A DNA stretch of 64,000 bases. Origin: Polytrichum commune (lineage: Eukaryota; Streptophyta; Polytrichopsida; Polytrichales; Polytrichaceae). The DNA is taken from assembly GCA_950295325.1 (NCBI GenBank), contig OX485809.1, forward strand, positions 29,774,144 through 29,838,143, written 5' to 3'. The notes beneath the pieces are model-generated. The model searched no databases, was not told where the DNA came from, and worked only from the letters and a program-made list of their open reading frames with translations. This document shows positions 22,900-32,934 of this stretch, one piece after another (the first letter of the stretch is position 1; each line of letters starts with the position of its first letter). The translations under genes and the position numbers were made by a program.

Positions 22900-24825
22900 A
22901 GATGAATTGGCCACAAAGCTATACGAGGTTGATAAGTTTGGATGTTGGATGGAGGAATGGTACACTAATTCCCTTCAAGGGCCAATGCCTTATGCGACCA
23001 CATACAATGAGCTGTGTGTGGGAAGGAAGGAGGGTAAGTATGTAGTACGAGTGATAAGAACGGCCTACTATTCTCTTTCCAAAAGAAGATCGAGCTTTCT
23101 GACTTTCCTTTCCCGAGGAGACTCGAGAATCTCCACACCTCCTCACCTCTAAGTTTAGCATCTAAGCTTAGACTTTGAGCAAAGCTCACAACATTATTCA
23201 GCTGCATGAGAGAGGTTTTGGGTGGGCCCATGAATATGTCATAAGATTTTTTTTGGACAATTCCCATTTGTTGCTCTGCGTTCTAAAAGATCGAGGCTGA
23301 AAAATTCGAGTCTTCATTTGGTGATTTTGCCAACAATTCTGTGTAGTTGGTTAAAAGGCAGCCATGGTAACCGCATGGAGGATGTTTACGAGCTCCATCT
23401 CCCTAGCACGGTGTTGGCGATCTAACGTTCATGGTGTCCCTTGTGCGCAAGCTACTATCAATCTTTTATATTTGATGCTTGCTTGGGCATGGTCCACGGT
23501 GACGCACATGTTGGATATGGTTGAATAGCGTGGCGGCTTCAGTTAACGATTTGGGGTTGCATGGATTAGCCTCCCCTGCTACCTACCAACCATGTGGCCC
23601 ACACGAAGCTCTGTTTTGGTCATTCCCAATGAATATAACAAAAATCCTAGTCATACTACTTTGAGGAAGCAATGTGGTCACATATCCGCTCTAGATGTGT
23701 GAGTTTTTGGAACTAACATAATGTGCGTGCAACGAGAACATGCTACAATGAGAGATACATCTACTTCTAGTAACTATCATTTTTATCTTAAGGTCCACCA
23801 CATTTGTACATTTCCGTTATGTCTGGAATTCATGAGTCAGTTGGCATTTACTTTGAAGTCTATTTTTGGACTGCATTCCTCAAATCAACCTAAATTCAAT
23901 AAGGTAACCAACATAGTTGGAGGGACCTGTATGATCACACAAGAAGAGAAGGAAATCTTCACTTTCATAGTAGGGATGTTTCTATTACCATAGAGGGCTC
24001 TTCATTTTGACATGTTTTGATTCCTTCCCCCTCAAATTTTGCCAGATGCCAATCCTACATTGGTTGAGAACCCTTGAATCCCACGTAGAAACTATATTCC
24101 AACACTCATAAAATCGAAATAGAGCAGCCTCTCGGGCAGCTCCGAAATTGTGAGGAAAATAAGCTAGGGCCCCGAATTGGAGTCGCCAATCGAATTGTAC
24201 TAATTTTACTTTTTTGCTATCCTAGGAGAAGTGGACTCATTGGGAAAAGGGTAACCATTCAAAGATCATCAACCTCAAGTTACTTTAAGGCCACCATTAG
24301 TTTTCCCCATTTGTTATAGACGGTTCAACTCCCTTTATGTGTCACTCTTCCATTTTGCCCAAACATCTTCACGCGCGTTTAATGTCTCCAAATTACTCGA
24401 GTTTTAGGGTTCCACACCTGGAGCTGCATCTTTCGTGTCCGAATCTCATATCAATTCTATTCAATTCACATAGGCCCCACACACTTTCTCCCAAAACCCA
24501 TGCCACCGGTTAAAGCCGGTAAAAGTCACTTGCTACTAACATAGTGTCTACTCCCTGAAAAGGGTGAAGTAGTATTACATCCAACGCTACTACCCTGGGG
24601 TATGGCCAAGGATGTCCTATGAACATACACTCTATTCACTCCGGCCCCTCCTTTTGGGGTTGGAGTTCTTCTTCTTCTTCAATTCTATCCAGTGGATTTC
24701 TTGATAAGATTACGATCCTCGTAACATCATGAGCGAGGTGTTGGAATTCAATTGTTCATGCTAAGTTTTGGACAAGTGCATATCTCTATATTCATCAAAT
24801 AGCATTCGTGGTTCAACCTTCTTGA
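22900..24825. other. Spacer without recognised gene
   Basis: Short open frames on both strands at 22907-23267 and 23721-23993 overlap each other and show no domain. No repeats with clear ends were noted. Confidence 0.4.
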
Positions 24826-24829
24826 ATAA

Positions 24830-25315
24830 GGGTTGGTACACACATGGTCCCAAACCCTAAGTTCCAATTCCACTTGAGTCAATCCTTGCAATCTCAGCCG
24901 TTGAGAGCATGGAAGGTGGGACCATACCATAATATTATATTCAGTTGATGAGTTGTGTTCAACAATCGTGACTTTCGATTCAGTATGAAATAGTGGGACT
25001 CCAACATCTGGAGTTTGTATTCTCGAATCTATTGTTGAGCCCATGAGTGTAACTCATTAAATGAGTAATGTTATGACTTGCCACTTCACACGAGGTCCTT
25101 AGTCCTAGTTCCCGAATATGACATGAATGCCTACTGGACAACAATTTTGGGAGGCGAGGCTTGGGACTTGTGTTGAGAGCTGGGTCGAGAAAAAAACGAG
25201 ATCCAACTCTCGACACAAGTCATGCGAGTGTTTATTTGCATAAAATAATGGAGATCCGATTTCTTGAGGGCTCCAAAGTTGGGACTTGGGGCTTGGGAAC
25301 CCATGTGACCAACCC
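24830..25315. mobile_element. PIF/Harbinger-type element, TSD TAA, with inner hairpin
   Basis: Ends GGGTTGGTACACACATGG and the complement of GGGTTGGTCACATGGG, flanked by TAA at 24827-24829 and 25316-25318. The interior holds a 60-bp hairpin at about 25158-25217 (GGGACTTGTGTTGAGAG ... CTCTCGACACAAGTC). A relative lies in opposite orientation at about 56995-57490, where the same hairpin is split by a hAT MITE. Confidence 0.75.
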
Positions 25316-26245
25316 TAATTTCATGGCAACCCGGGGGCCTTAATTTGGAGCCTTAAAACATCAATGGAGCGCTTTGAATTCTGGGTGCCATGTTTTGGAC
25401 CAATCCAAGTCCATGGCAGGAGGTATCCACCAAATGAGGAAGGTCTTCCCACTTCGGCTGACTTCCCTTCTTCTTTACTGACTCATTGACTGAGTTCGCA
25501 ATTCATTCATTCTCTTCTCTAAATTGAGGAAGTGTTTTGTGATTTGTTCTTTTAACTCACAAGCAAAAATAAACGTCATATACTATGTTGAAAAAATGTA
25601 GAGACCAGTTCACCCAATGCACTTTAAGGCACGCACTTACGGCCGGTTTACAGAGAGAAGAGAAGAAACGCTGACCATGTGATCAGCGTGATTGGAATGC
25701 CCGTTCAACCCACCCTTGGCATTAAACCCTCAGGGCATAATACCAGTGGTGTAGGACTACTAACCCCTCTCGGGGTGGGCACTATAGTGACACACTATAT
25801 TAGTTCCTAGCTAGCCACTAGTGCCTGAGGACAGGGGTGTTTTTTCACAAGGTCCCTAACATTTCTAGGGACATGTTCATAAAAAAAAACATTTCCAGTG
25901 GACGGGTTCTTAGAAAATGAACCGGTTTTGGGACGTGTCAAATTAACTTTGGACGGGTTCTAAAAATAACATTTTTAAATTTTAAAAATGGTACAAATAT
26001 CAATTACGTTATGTCATATATGACATGTGAATATAAGCATAATGCAATCAAACCACTAATACCCAATCAAACTATCAATCTTGAAGTGCTTGATTCACCT
26101 GCATACATTAATTCATCAACCACAAAATTTAGAACCTTTTTAACATAATGTCAAAGATTGCAATTGAAGGTAAACTTAGTAATTGAATAAGAATTAGTAT
26201 ATACAAACATGTTAAAAAGTTTAAAAATAAAGAGCTACTTACCCT

Positions 26246-26520
26246 TCAAAGAAGTGGATGAATTCTCCTATCCTTCATGTTTCTCCAAACAAGCATCACT
26301 GCATTCCAATCGACGTTTTCAACTGGAATATTTGCACATGAAATGTGCATCAAAGCATCCAAAGTTTCCAACTTCAAACATGTACGTAGATGACTTTTGA
26401 TTAGGTTTTGTTTAGAAAAACCCCTCTCACATATTGCAGTGCTCACTGGAATCACCATAACTCTCCTCCACAAGTTACTCAAACCAGGCCAATTGATTGA
26501 CCACTCTGGAGTGGTACATG
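26246..26520 (-). pseudogene. hAT transposase C-terminal dimerisation domain, fragment
   Basis: The minus-strand frame reads ...CTTPEWSINWPGLSNLW, then VIPVSTAICERGFSKQN and HLRTCLKLETLDALMHIS. The S-T-A-x-C-E-R-x-F-S and following KSxLR..L...LDALM.I pattern is the hallmark of the hAT C-terminal dimerisation domain. It lacks the upstream DDE/RNase-H-like core and the BED finger, so it cannot encode a working transposase. It lies within the bounded hAT element. Confidence 0.85.
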
Positions 26521-26830
26521 CAAACTAATAAATAGACAACGCTTGCACTATCCTTGCAAAGACAACGCTTCCACCATCTTAGCCACATGTAAGGCTCGAA
26601 TATCTACTCATACATTGACCCAACAACTTACAAGCTCAACCCTGCAATTTGCTAGGGTTTAACTCGAATTGACAGAGATTTCCTGCACAACCCTTGAATT
26701 TGCACTCAACCCACAACAAAAGAGAGGAATAAGACTCTGAAGATTTAGGATGCTAATGAATCAAACATATGCAACTGAAAGCTAAAGCAACTGAGAGACC
26801 GGTGAGAGATAACTTGATTGCAATCGTCAA

Positions 26831-27055
26831 ATGAACCGGTTGAGTTTGAGAAAACACTTGTTGAAGTTCAAGATAGCAGGAGAAGATTGTTCCAGCGGCA
26901 TTCTTCAACTTCTTGAATTCGAGTTAGTTTCAAATGAACCGGTTGAGTTTGAGAAAACACCTGTTGAAGTTCAAGATTGCAGGGGGAGATTGTTCCAGCG
27001 GCACTCTCCAACTTCTTGAATTCGAGTTAGTTTCAAATGAACCGGTTGAGTTTGA
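26831..27055 (+). repeat. ~107-bp tandem repeat, 2.1 copies
   Basis: ATGAACCGGTTGAGTTTGAG starts at about 26831, 26937 and 27036. The full units continue with TGTTGAAGTTCAAGAT.GCAGG and TTCCAGCGGCA.TCT. The first ~50 bp of the unit is shared with the interior of the 226-bp hAT MITEs at 17621 and 57082. Confidence 0.85.
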
Positions 27056-27644
27056 GTGACTGAGTCTAGTTCAATTTCTCTGAACTAGTCTGTGGACAAA
27101 CAGACAAAATGGGGCAGTGGCAGGCTGGCAAATTGGTAATTATAATAGAAAAAACAGAAATGAACGAAGATAGTAAGATATTGTTGTTTCCAAGTGGCAA
27201 GTGCACCAATCACATGCCAACATCTTTCGGGTTATCTTTAATTTATCGATTTGTTTTTTCCTTTAACCTTTTCATGGACGGGTTGGTTTAGAAATTACCG
27301 GTTTTGGGACGGGTTGTTTTTTCTTCAACCTTTCCATGGACGGGTTGGTTTTGAAATTACCGGTTTTGGGACGGGTTGCAATTTTTTTTGCCTTTCAATT
27401 CGAGGTTTTGGGATGTGGACGGGTAAAAACTTTGTGAAAAAACAGCCCTGCTTGAGGATACCGGACATGGAATCCCCCCAAAGGGCTTTGAGGTACCCAT
27501 ACAACAAGGTCCAAGGACCCCCCATCATAGTTGGGTGGACTAAGGTGGTGAGCACCACGCCGGCCGGTTTACACTATGGATCAATAAGTCGTCTTAGGGT
27601 GTTGTAAGAGTGTTGATTGGTTGTTGAACTCGTCCCGGGACCAC

Positions 27645-28076
27645 TTTGGTTTACACCAAGGAAAAAATGGTAGAGTGATAATGAAGGTCGAGGTCCCCAA
27701 AATACATGATTAAGGCCTAATTAATACACTGACATGGTCCAACATGTTTTGCGGTGAGAGAGGCAAGAGAGGTGGTCTGGTAGGAAAAGGCCAAGGCCCA
27801 TGGCAGAGAAACGCCGATATAATACATTTTTAATGAATTTCTTTTTGGGGGCTTTATATACAACCTTTCCCACTATGTAAGGCTCACAAGGACCATTTTT
27901 CAACATCTATATGATATAATGAATCTGGAGAAGCAAGTCCGCCCTCTATGTGCCTAGATCATATCGTAGCCCATGAGACATACCATTTCTTTCATGCCCT
28001 ACCCCTTAAACTTACTCCCACATGTTTCATCAAACGATGTGGGACATCTAGAACTCAAGAATTTGAGTACACATGG
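27645..28076 (-). repeat. Possible solo LTR or retroelement promoter
   Basis: On the minus strand, GATGTCCCACATCGT (28034-28048) and, about 185 bp further, GTATATAAAGCCCC (27848-27861) are spaced like the U3 motif and TATA box of plant LTR promoters. No second LTR, primer-binding site or confident target duplication was found, and the limits are approximate. Confidence 0.22.
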
Positions 28077-28079
28077 TGA

Positions 28080-31000
28080 AGCGGGTTGCAAATAATGCTC
28101 AATGTACAACACAAGGTACATGCCACGTGTAAATTACATTGAACATGTACAAATTAAATTGCTCATTTTTATAATAAAAAAATGTTGTGAGAAGATTTGC
28201 AAACCACATCTTCGACACATTTAACAAGAAGTCAAGACAAGTAAAGCTCAAGAAAAGACAAGAAAATGAGCAAACTTGATTTTTTTTTAAATGCCCTTTT
28301 TGGGTATACATCAAAAGAAAATCAGCACATTCACTTCTTTTGGTGCATGGTCATTCTTCTTGGTCAAATCATTCAACAATTTATAATTACCCATAGGGTG
28401 CCAATAATCACAACAACTTAGCATTATTTTGGAAATTAATATGCCTTATAATCCATTCCAATCGTAAATAAACCCCCCATACTATTATTGGGCATTTGTG
28501 AATATCATAACCGTAACATGCCCAAATCAAGTCACGTAAGTGCACAAGATCTACAACCAATCAAAACATTTAGACCCATGTACTTGGACATGTTGAGAGC
28601 AAGCTACCATAGGAAGAGTTAACAATTTACTATATGTTCTCTCTTATGAAAACATGTTTCTATCATCCCCCTTAAGAATAGGTAATTAGCACACCCAATA
28701 TGTGCTTTGGGATGGGAAAGATATGGGATGGAATCTCTCCCCACACATGCACCCGCATATCATTAAAAAAAATCAATAATCCACAACAGTCTTTATTTTC
28801 AAGCATCTCCAAGTCTTCCCAAATACGGAACTAAAAACCCTTGATGTTGTGCTCGAGTATAAAACACTAAAACACCAATACATTGCAACATTGAAAGTGT
28901 TAATTATTGGGTCTATCTACTCAAGTTGACATGACATCCATGCAATGTTCAACAATGAAGTCTTCAACACTTATCAAATGCCATTTTGGCCGTTAGAAAA
29001 GTTTTTTTTTGGGCACTTCACAAAAATGTGCTATGCAAAGTTTCCACCAGTCACAATGAAGGCCTCTCCAAAAATTGTTTGTCACAAAATTCTAGTAGGT
29101 ACGACATCATAAATCTACACAATCAATCATATATAACTTTGGGAAATGATTATAGCTTTTGTACATAAGTCTAATCGTTATTTGTGTGGTTTGTGCACCT
29201 AATAGGAAAGAAATCGGAATTTTGATGAGACCTATGAGGAATGACACATGAGCATCAATGCTATGAGGAAGGCATGTGCTACATACATTAATGTTCACCT
29301 TGTGTGGCCACTAACAAACAACTCTACTCCAAAGAAGACAAAGGGTTGGTAGTCGAGCCAAAGCCACAAACGATCTATAGGCATGACAACAACTCAACTC
29401 AACTTTGGGTGGCGGCAGAGACAATTTTTAAATTGTGTCAAGAAAGATCTTAAAGTCCCAAGCACATGACAACTTTGTGAAGTGATGAAAGCTTCTCTGA
29501 ATCCTTAAGATGGGTGGGTAGATCATGTAATTAATTATATGATTCGATCACTATATTCCAAATGTTGAGAAAATTATAAGATTATAAGAACACATGCACA
29601 AACAACCTCAAACAGAGAGCAATTATAGAGTTGAACCCACCCATTGAACTATGACATTCCGCCAATAACCCCAAAGTTGTATGGTTGGGATCCTACCCTC
29701 TCCATGTCATGTCCAATAGATACAAATGTCACTAGAAATTAGGAAGAGCAATCGATCACAAAACCAAGTACATCAAACCATGAAACAACATTATCTAACA
29801 CACTTGATAAGGAGACATATATAATTTAACTAATATTGATGAGAAAAGAACAAGTATGGACCACTACAATGTTCTCCATGACCCATCCAAAAGAAGTGCC
29901 AAACTTGCGAATTGCTTGTGGACATCTTGCAAAATTAATGTATGCAAACCGCAATAGCATGCAACAATTGCAAACAAAGAGAGAATTCACTCACTTGTTG
30001 GGTGTCACCCCCCCCCCCACCCACCCACCACCTCACATACTCCCACTTGCCACCTTCCCAAATCGTCTCCCCTCACATGTGGGCACCAACCAACACCATA
30101 AGCATTGATGACATCAACCTGCCCACCTCACATCCACATGGCTTCTTGCTAGCCATTTTATCGCCCAAAACCTCACACCCTCCAAGAAAACCAATTTTTT
30201 TCCTCTCAATGTTATTCCACGGTGCTCCCCCCCCCCCCCCCCCGGCTAATGCACAAGGAGACACACTACCTACTTATTACCAAACACAAAACATACCTAA
30301 ATAAAGGAGTCCAATGTGATGCCCTAACACTAACCCCACTCCTTGCAAAGCTCCTTACTTTCTCAAGCCCCCCCCCTTGAAACCCTAGGGGACATCTCCC
30401 ATGTGATTTCGTCTATCCTCAATTCTTTACAAAAGTCAACAATTATTCATTCATTCTCCATAATTGAGGTGCAAGATATTGTATATGATTTTTCATATCC
30501 AGCCCTTTATGTTCATAATATTTTATATGTATCACTATGGTAATCATATGATATGATGTAAAATGCTATATTACATATAATCATGTTTTGTACACCCAAA
30601 GCACCTTATATTATATATAATTATTTTACAAAATTTATCGACGATTAAAATTTGAGACCTTATATTTCATTGCACAAAGTTTTTATGTTTTTCGCCAATG
30701 CCCTCCACAAGGTGGGGTGTGGGGATGGTATCCTTTAGTTGAAGCCCACATTTTTTTTGGGTAACCCACGAACATATGCTAAAGTTTGTGAGAATGGACC
30801 ATTGAATAACATTATGTTATGCATGCAATAATTAGAATGCAAATCTAAGAAAGAAAAAAGACATATTTAACTAGTCACATGCTTAGTACACCACCTTACT
30901 CTCTACATGATTTTGTTTTTGAAAAGTGCTAAACTATTTCATGTGGATAGTTTTTTTGACAAAAACCACAACAAACAAATTAAAAAAAATAACGCCTTTA

Positions 31001-31140
31001 TTTAGGTACCAACATGAATGTGAGTCCGTTAGCCATATGTTGATTACGGTTAACCATTATGCAGTATAGGGTGTTATGCCTCCTTCAAAAACCACAACAA
31101 CTCTTATCCTTTGACATATAGAAACACTTCATGCTAAAGT
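28080..31140. other. Spacer with poly-C tracts, no gene seen
   Basis: Uninterrupted C runs lie at 30008-30018 (11), 30227-30243 (17) and 30368-30376 (9). The open frames crossing them are low-complexity Pro/Gly-rich artefacts. No other structure recognised. Confidence 0.45.
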
Positions 31141-31144
31141 GCCC

Positions 31145-31510
31145 AAAACTAAGGTATGTGGGTGTCAATTGTTTCATTTTTCATGTTCTCCAACCTCTAC
31201 CAAATAGATTTACACAATTCAATTTGTAGTAGCAATTCTACAATGAAGCATTAAGAAAGTATACCAGATTGTAAATCGGACCTTCCTTGACTTAGTTATG
31301 GTTATCAAAATTCTATGTTTGTTGAATTCTTAGTTGAAGACATAAGTCCTTTCAGTTGTGTTCACTGTTGAGGTGGAGTAGTTAATACATTATGAAGACG
31401 TAGTCCAATCTCTTTCAACCATGTGTCTTTACAATGTTTGTTCTTGGATCCTCACCTCATTGCATACCAATCAAATATATAGGTGTCCGATTAAGAATAA
31501 TAACCGAATA
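31145..31510 (+). repeat. Dispersed repeat R1, copy 3
   Basis: Contains AAGGTATGTGGGTGTCAATT, CATGTTCTCCAAC, ATGAAGCATTAAG, GTGTTCACTGTTGAGG, GTAGTCCAATCTC and GTGTCCGATTAAGAAT in order. This is the most complete copy and acts as the empty site for MITE copy B. Confidence 0.6.
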
Positions 31511-31630
31511 ACGTCCACATACCTTAGTATGGTAACTTCGCCAAATTCATATTTGTAGACCAAATGGATTTGCATAGAAGGTGGAAGTTCATCTTCCCAA
31601 GTTCATTGTCGTCCATTTAAAAAGCAATGT

Positions 31631-31873
31631 CCAGCGGTCGCCTGCTTTACCTTCCGTGTACGCATGCCTTCGCCATTGTCCCGCGTGTCCCATCATAATT
31701 CCGAAGTTTTATCCAGCGGTCGCCCAACGCAGACACTGCTGCACTTCCCTCGCTAAGTTCAGAAAGTATCCAGCGGTCGCTGTGATTATCCCCAATATAA
31801 TACCAATAACGTACATCCGACTGCGCTAAATTGAGCGGTTGTCCAGCGGTCGCTTGCTGTACCTTCCGTGTAA
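31631..31873 (+). promoter_or_regulatory. Four CCAGCGGTCGC motifs upstream of the E1 gene
   Basis: CCAGCGGTCGC occurs at 31631, 31713, 31770 and 31843, i.e. 82, 57 and 73 bp apart, all in the same orientation. The first and last are followed by TACCTTCCGTGTA, so ~30 bp was duplicated. The motif is GC-rich in an AT-rich setting and lies 1.1-1.3 kb before the E1 start codon, near the likely transcription start. Whether it binds a factor is unknown. Confidence 0.5.
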
Positions 31874-32160
31874 AGAGAGTTCTCTTTCTTCGTCTTCTCT
31901 TTCAAAGTGTCTCGTCGCTTGTTGCTGTTGTTGGTGTCGTCGTCGTCGTTGTAAACATTTGCTTCGCCTTCTTAGGCCTCGGAGGATTTCTTGTGCAAAA
32001 ATTAGTTAAAGGAATTAGGCTTGCATACTAATCTGCTCGACCTCCATTTTTTTGAAGCTTCTTGTTCCCTTTTAAATTGCAACAATACTCGGGTAAGGTA
32101 AGGAAGATGATCCATCAAGCGAAGAAAGTGATGCAAGTTTTCTTGTTGTGCCTCTGTGCC

Positions 32161-32830
32161 GAGGATTAGCCCTAATTTCAAGTTCTGCACAGCTGCAGAT
32201 TTGGTTTGGTTTGGTCTGGTTTGAAGTTGTGTGTGTGGTTATTTGTGGCTGGGGGCGATTTGAAATGACGGGAATTGTGTTCTGAGGAATTTTGCCCTAG
32301 TTTTTGGTATTGCAGAGCTGCGGGAACTCACTCGGGTTTGAGTTGATTCGAAGCGCTTTTAAGTGTTGTGTGGTATTTTGGTCTCCGAAAAAGTGGTGGG
32401 TGAATGAATTGACGAGAATTCTTTTTTGGATTTTGCGTGAGGAATTTTTCCCTAGTTTATGGTGTTGCAGAGCTGCGGAAAACCGCTCGGGTTTGGTTTC
32501 ATTTGATTGATACGGTTTGGTTTTGATTTGGAGTGTGGGCTGGTTGTTTGGAATCCGAGGAAGTGACGGGAATTTTGTTTAGGGTGTTTGTGGGAGGAAT
32601 TTTGCCCTAGTTTGTGTTGCTGCAGAGCTGCGGGAAATCGCTCGGGTTTGATTTGGTTTGGTTTGGATTTATTTGAAGTGTCGGGTGGTTGTTTGGACTC
32701 CGAAGAAGTGGCGGGTGAATGAAATGACGGGAATTGCATTCTGGTTTTGTGTGAGGAATTTTCCCTAGTTTTTGGTGTTGCAGAGCTCGGGTTTGATTTG
32801 GTTAGAATTTGAAGTGCTGGGTGGTTCTTT
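32161..32830 (+). repeat. Five ~155-bp tandem units in the E1 leader
   Basis: Units start at about 32161, 32284, 32439, 32594 and 32753 with GAGGAATTTTGCCCTAG or a variant, followed by TGTTGCAGAGCTGCGG and CTCGGGTTTG, and later GTGACGGGAATT or similar. Each therefore repeats acceptor-like (CCCTAG, TTGCAG/AG) and, in some copies, donor-like (GTGAGG) sites. The array ends about 100 bp before the E1 start codon, so it probably lies in the 5' untranslated region or a leader intron. Confidence 0.85.
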
Positions 32831-32934
32831 GGACTGCCAGGGGGACTGGGGCAGGAAAGGAACGGAACGGAAAAGATTGTTGATTAGGCATTCGAAGGCG
32901 GATGTGAAGAATCATTAGCCCTACGGATTCGAGA

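Larger units (their letters stand above)
25832..27450 (-). mobile_element. Non-autonomous hAT element with 8-bp TSD
   Basis: The 1,619-bp element has terminal repeats CAGGGGTGTTTTTTCACAA (left) and CAGGGCTGTTTTTTCACAA (right, complement), flanked by CCTGAGGA (25824-25831) and CTTGAGGA (27451-27458), an eight-base duplication with one mismatch. Subterminal copies of GGACGGGTT and ACCGGTTTTGGGACGGG occur at both ends, as in Ac/Ds-like elements. It keeps only the C-terminal transposase piece, on the minus strand, so it is a deletion derivative needing a helper. Confidence 0.9.

Noticed and set aside
30073-30304. Pro-rich (plus) and Gly-rich (minus) frames around 30008-30243
   Set aside because: Caused by poly-C tracts; no conserved domain.
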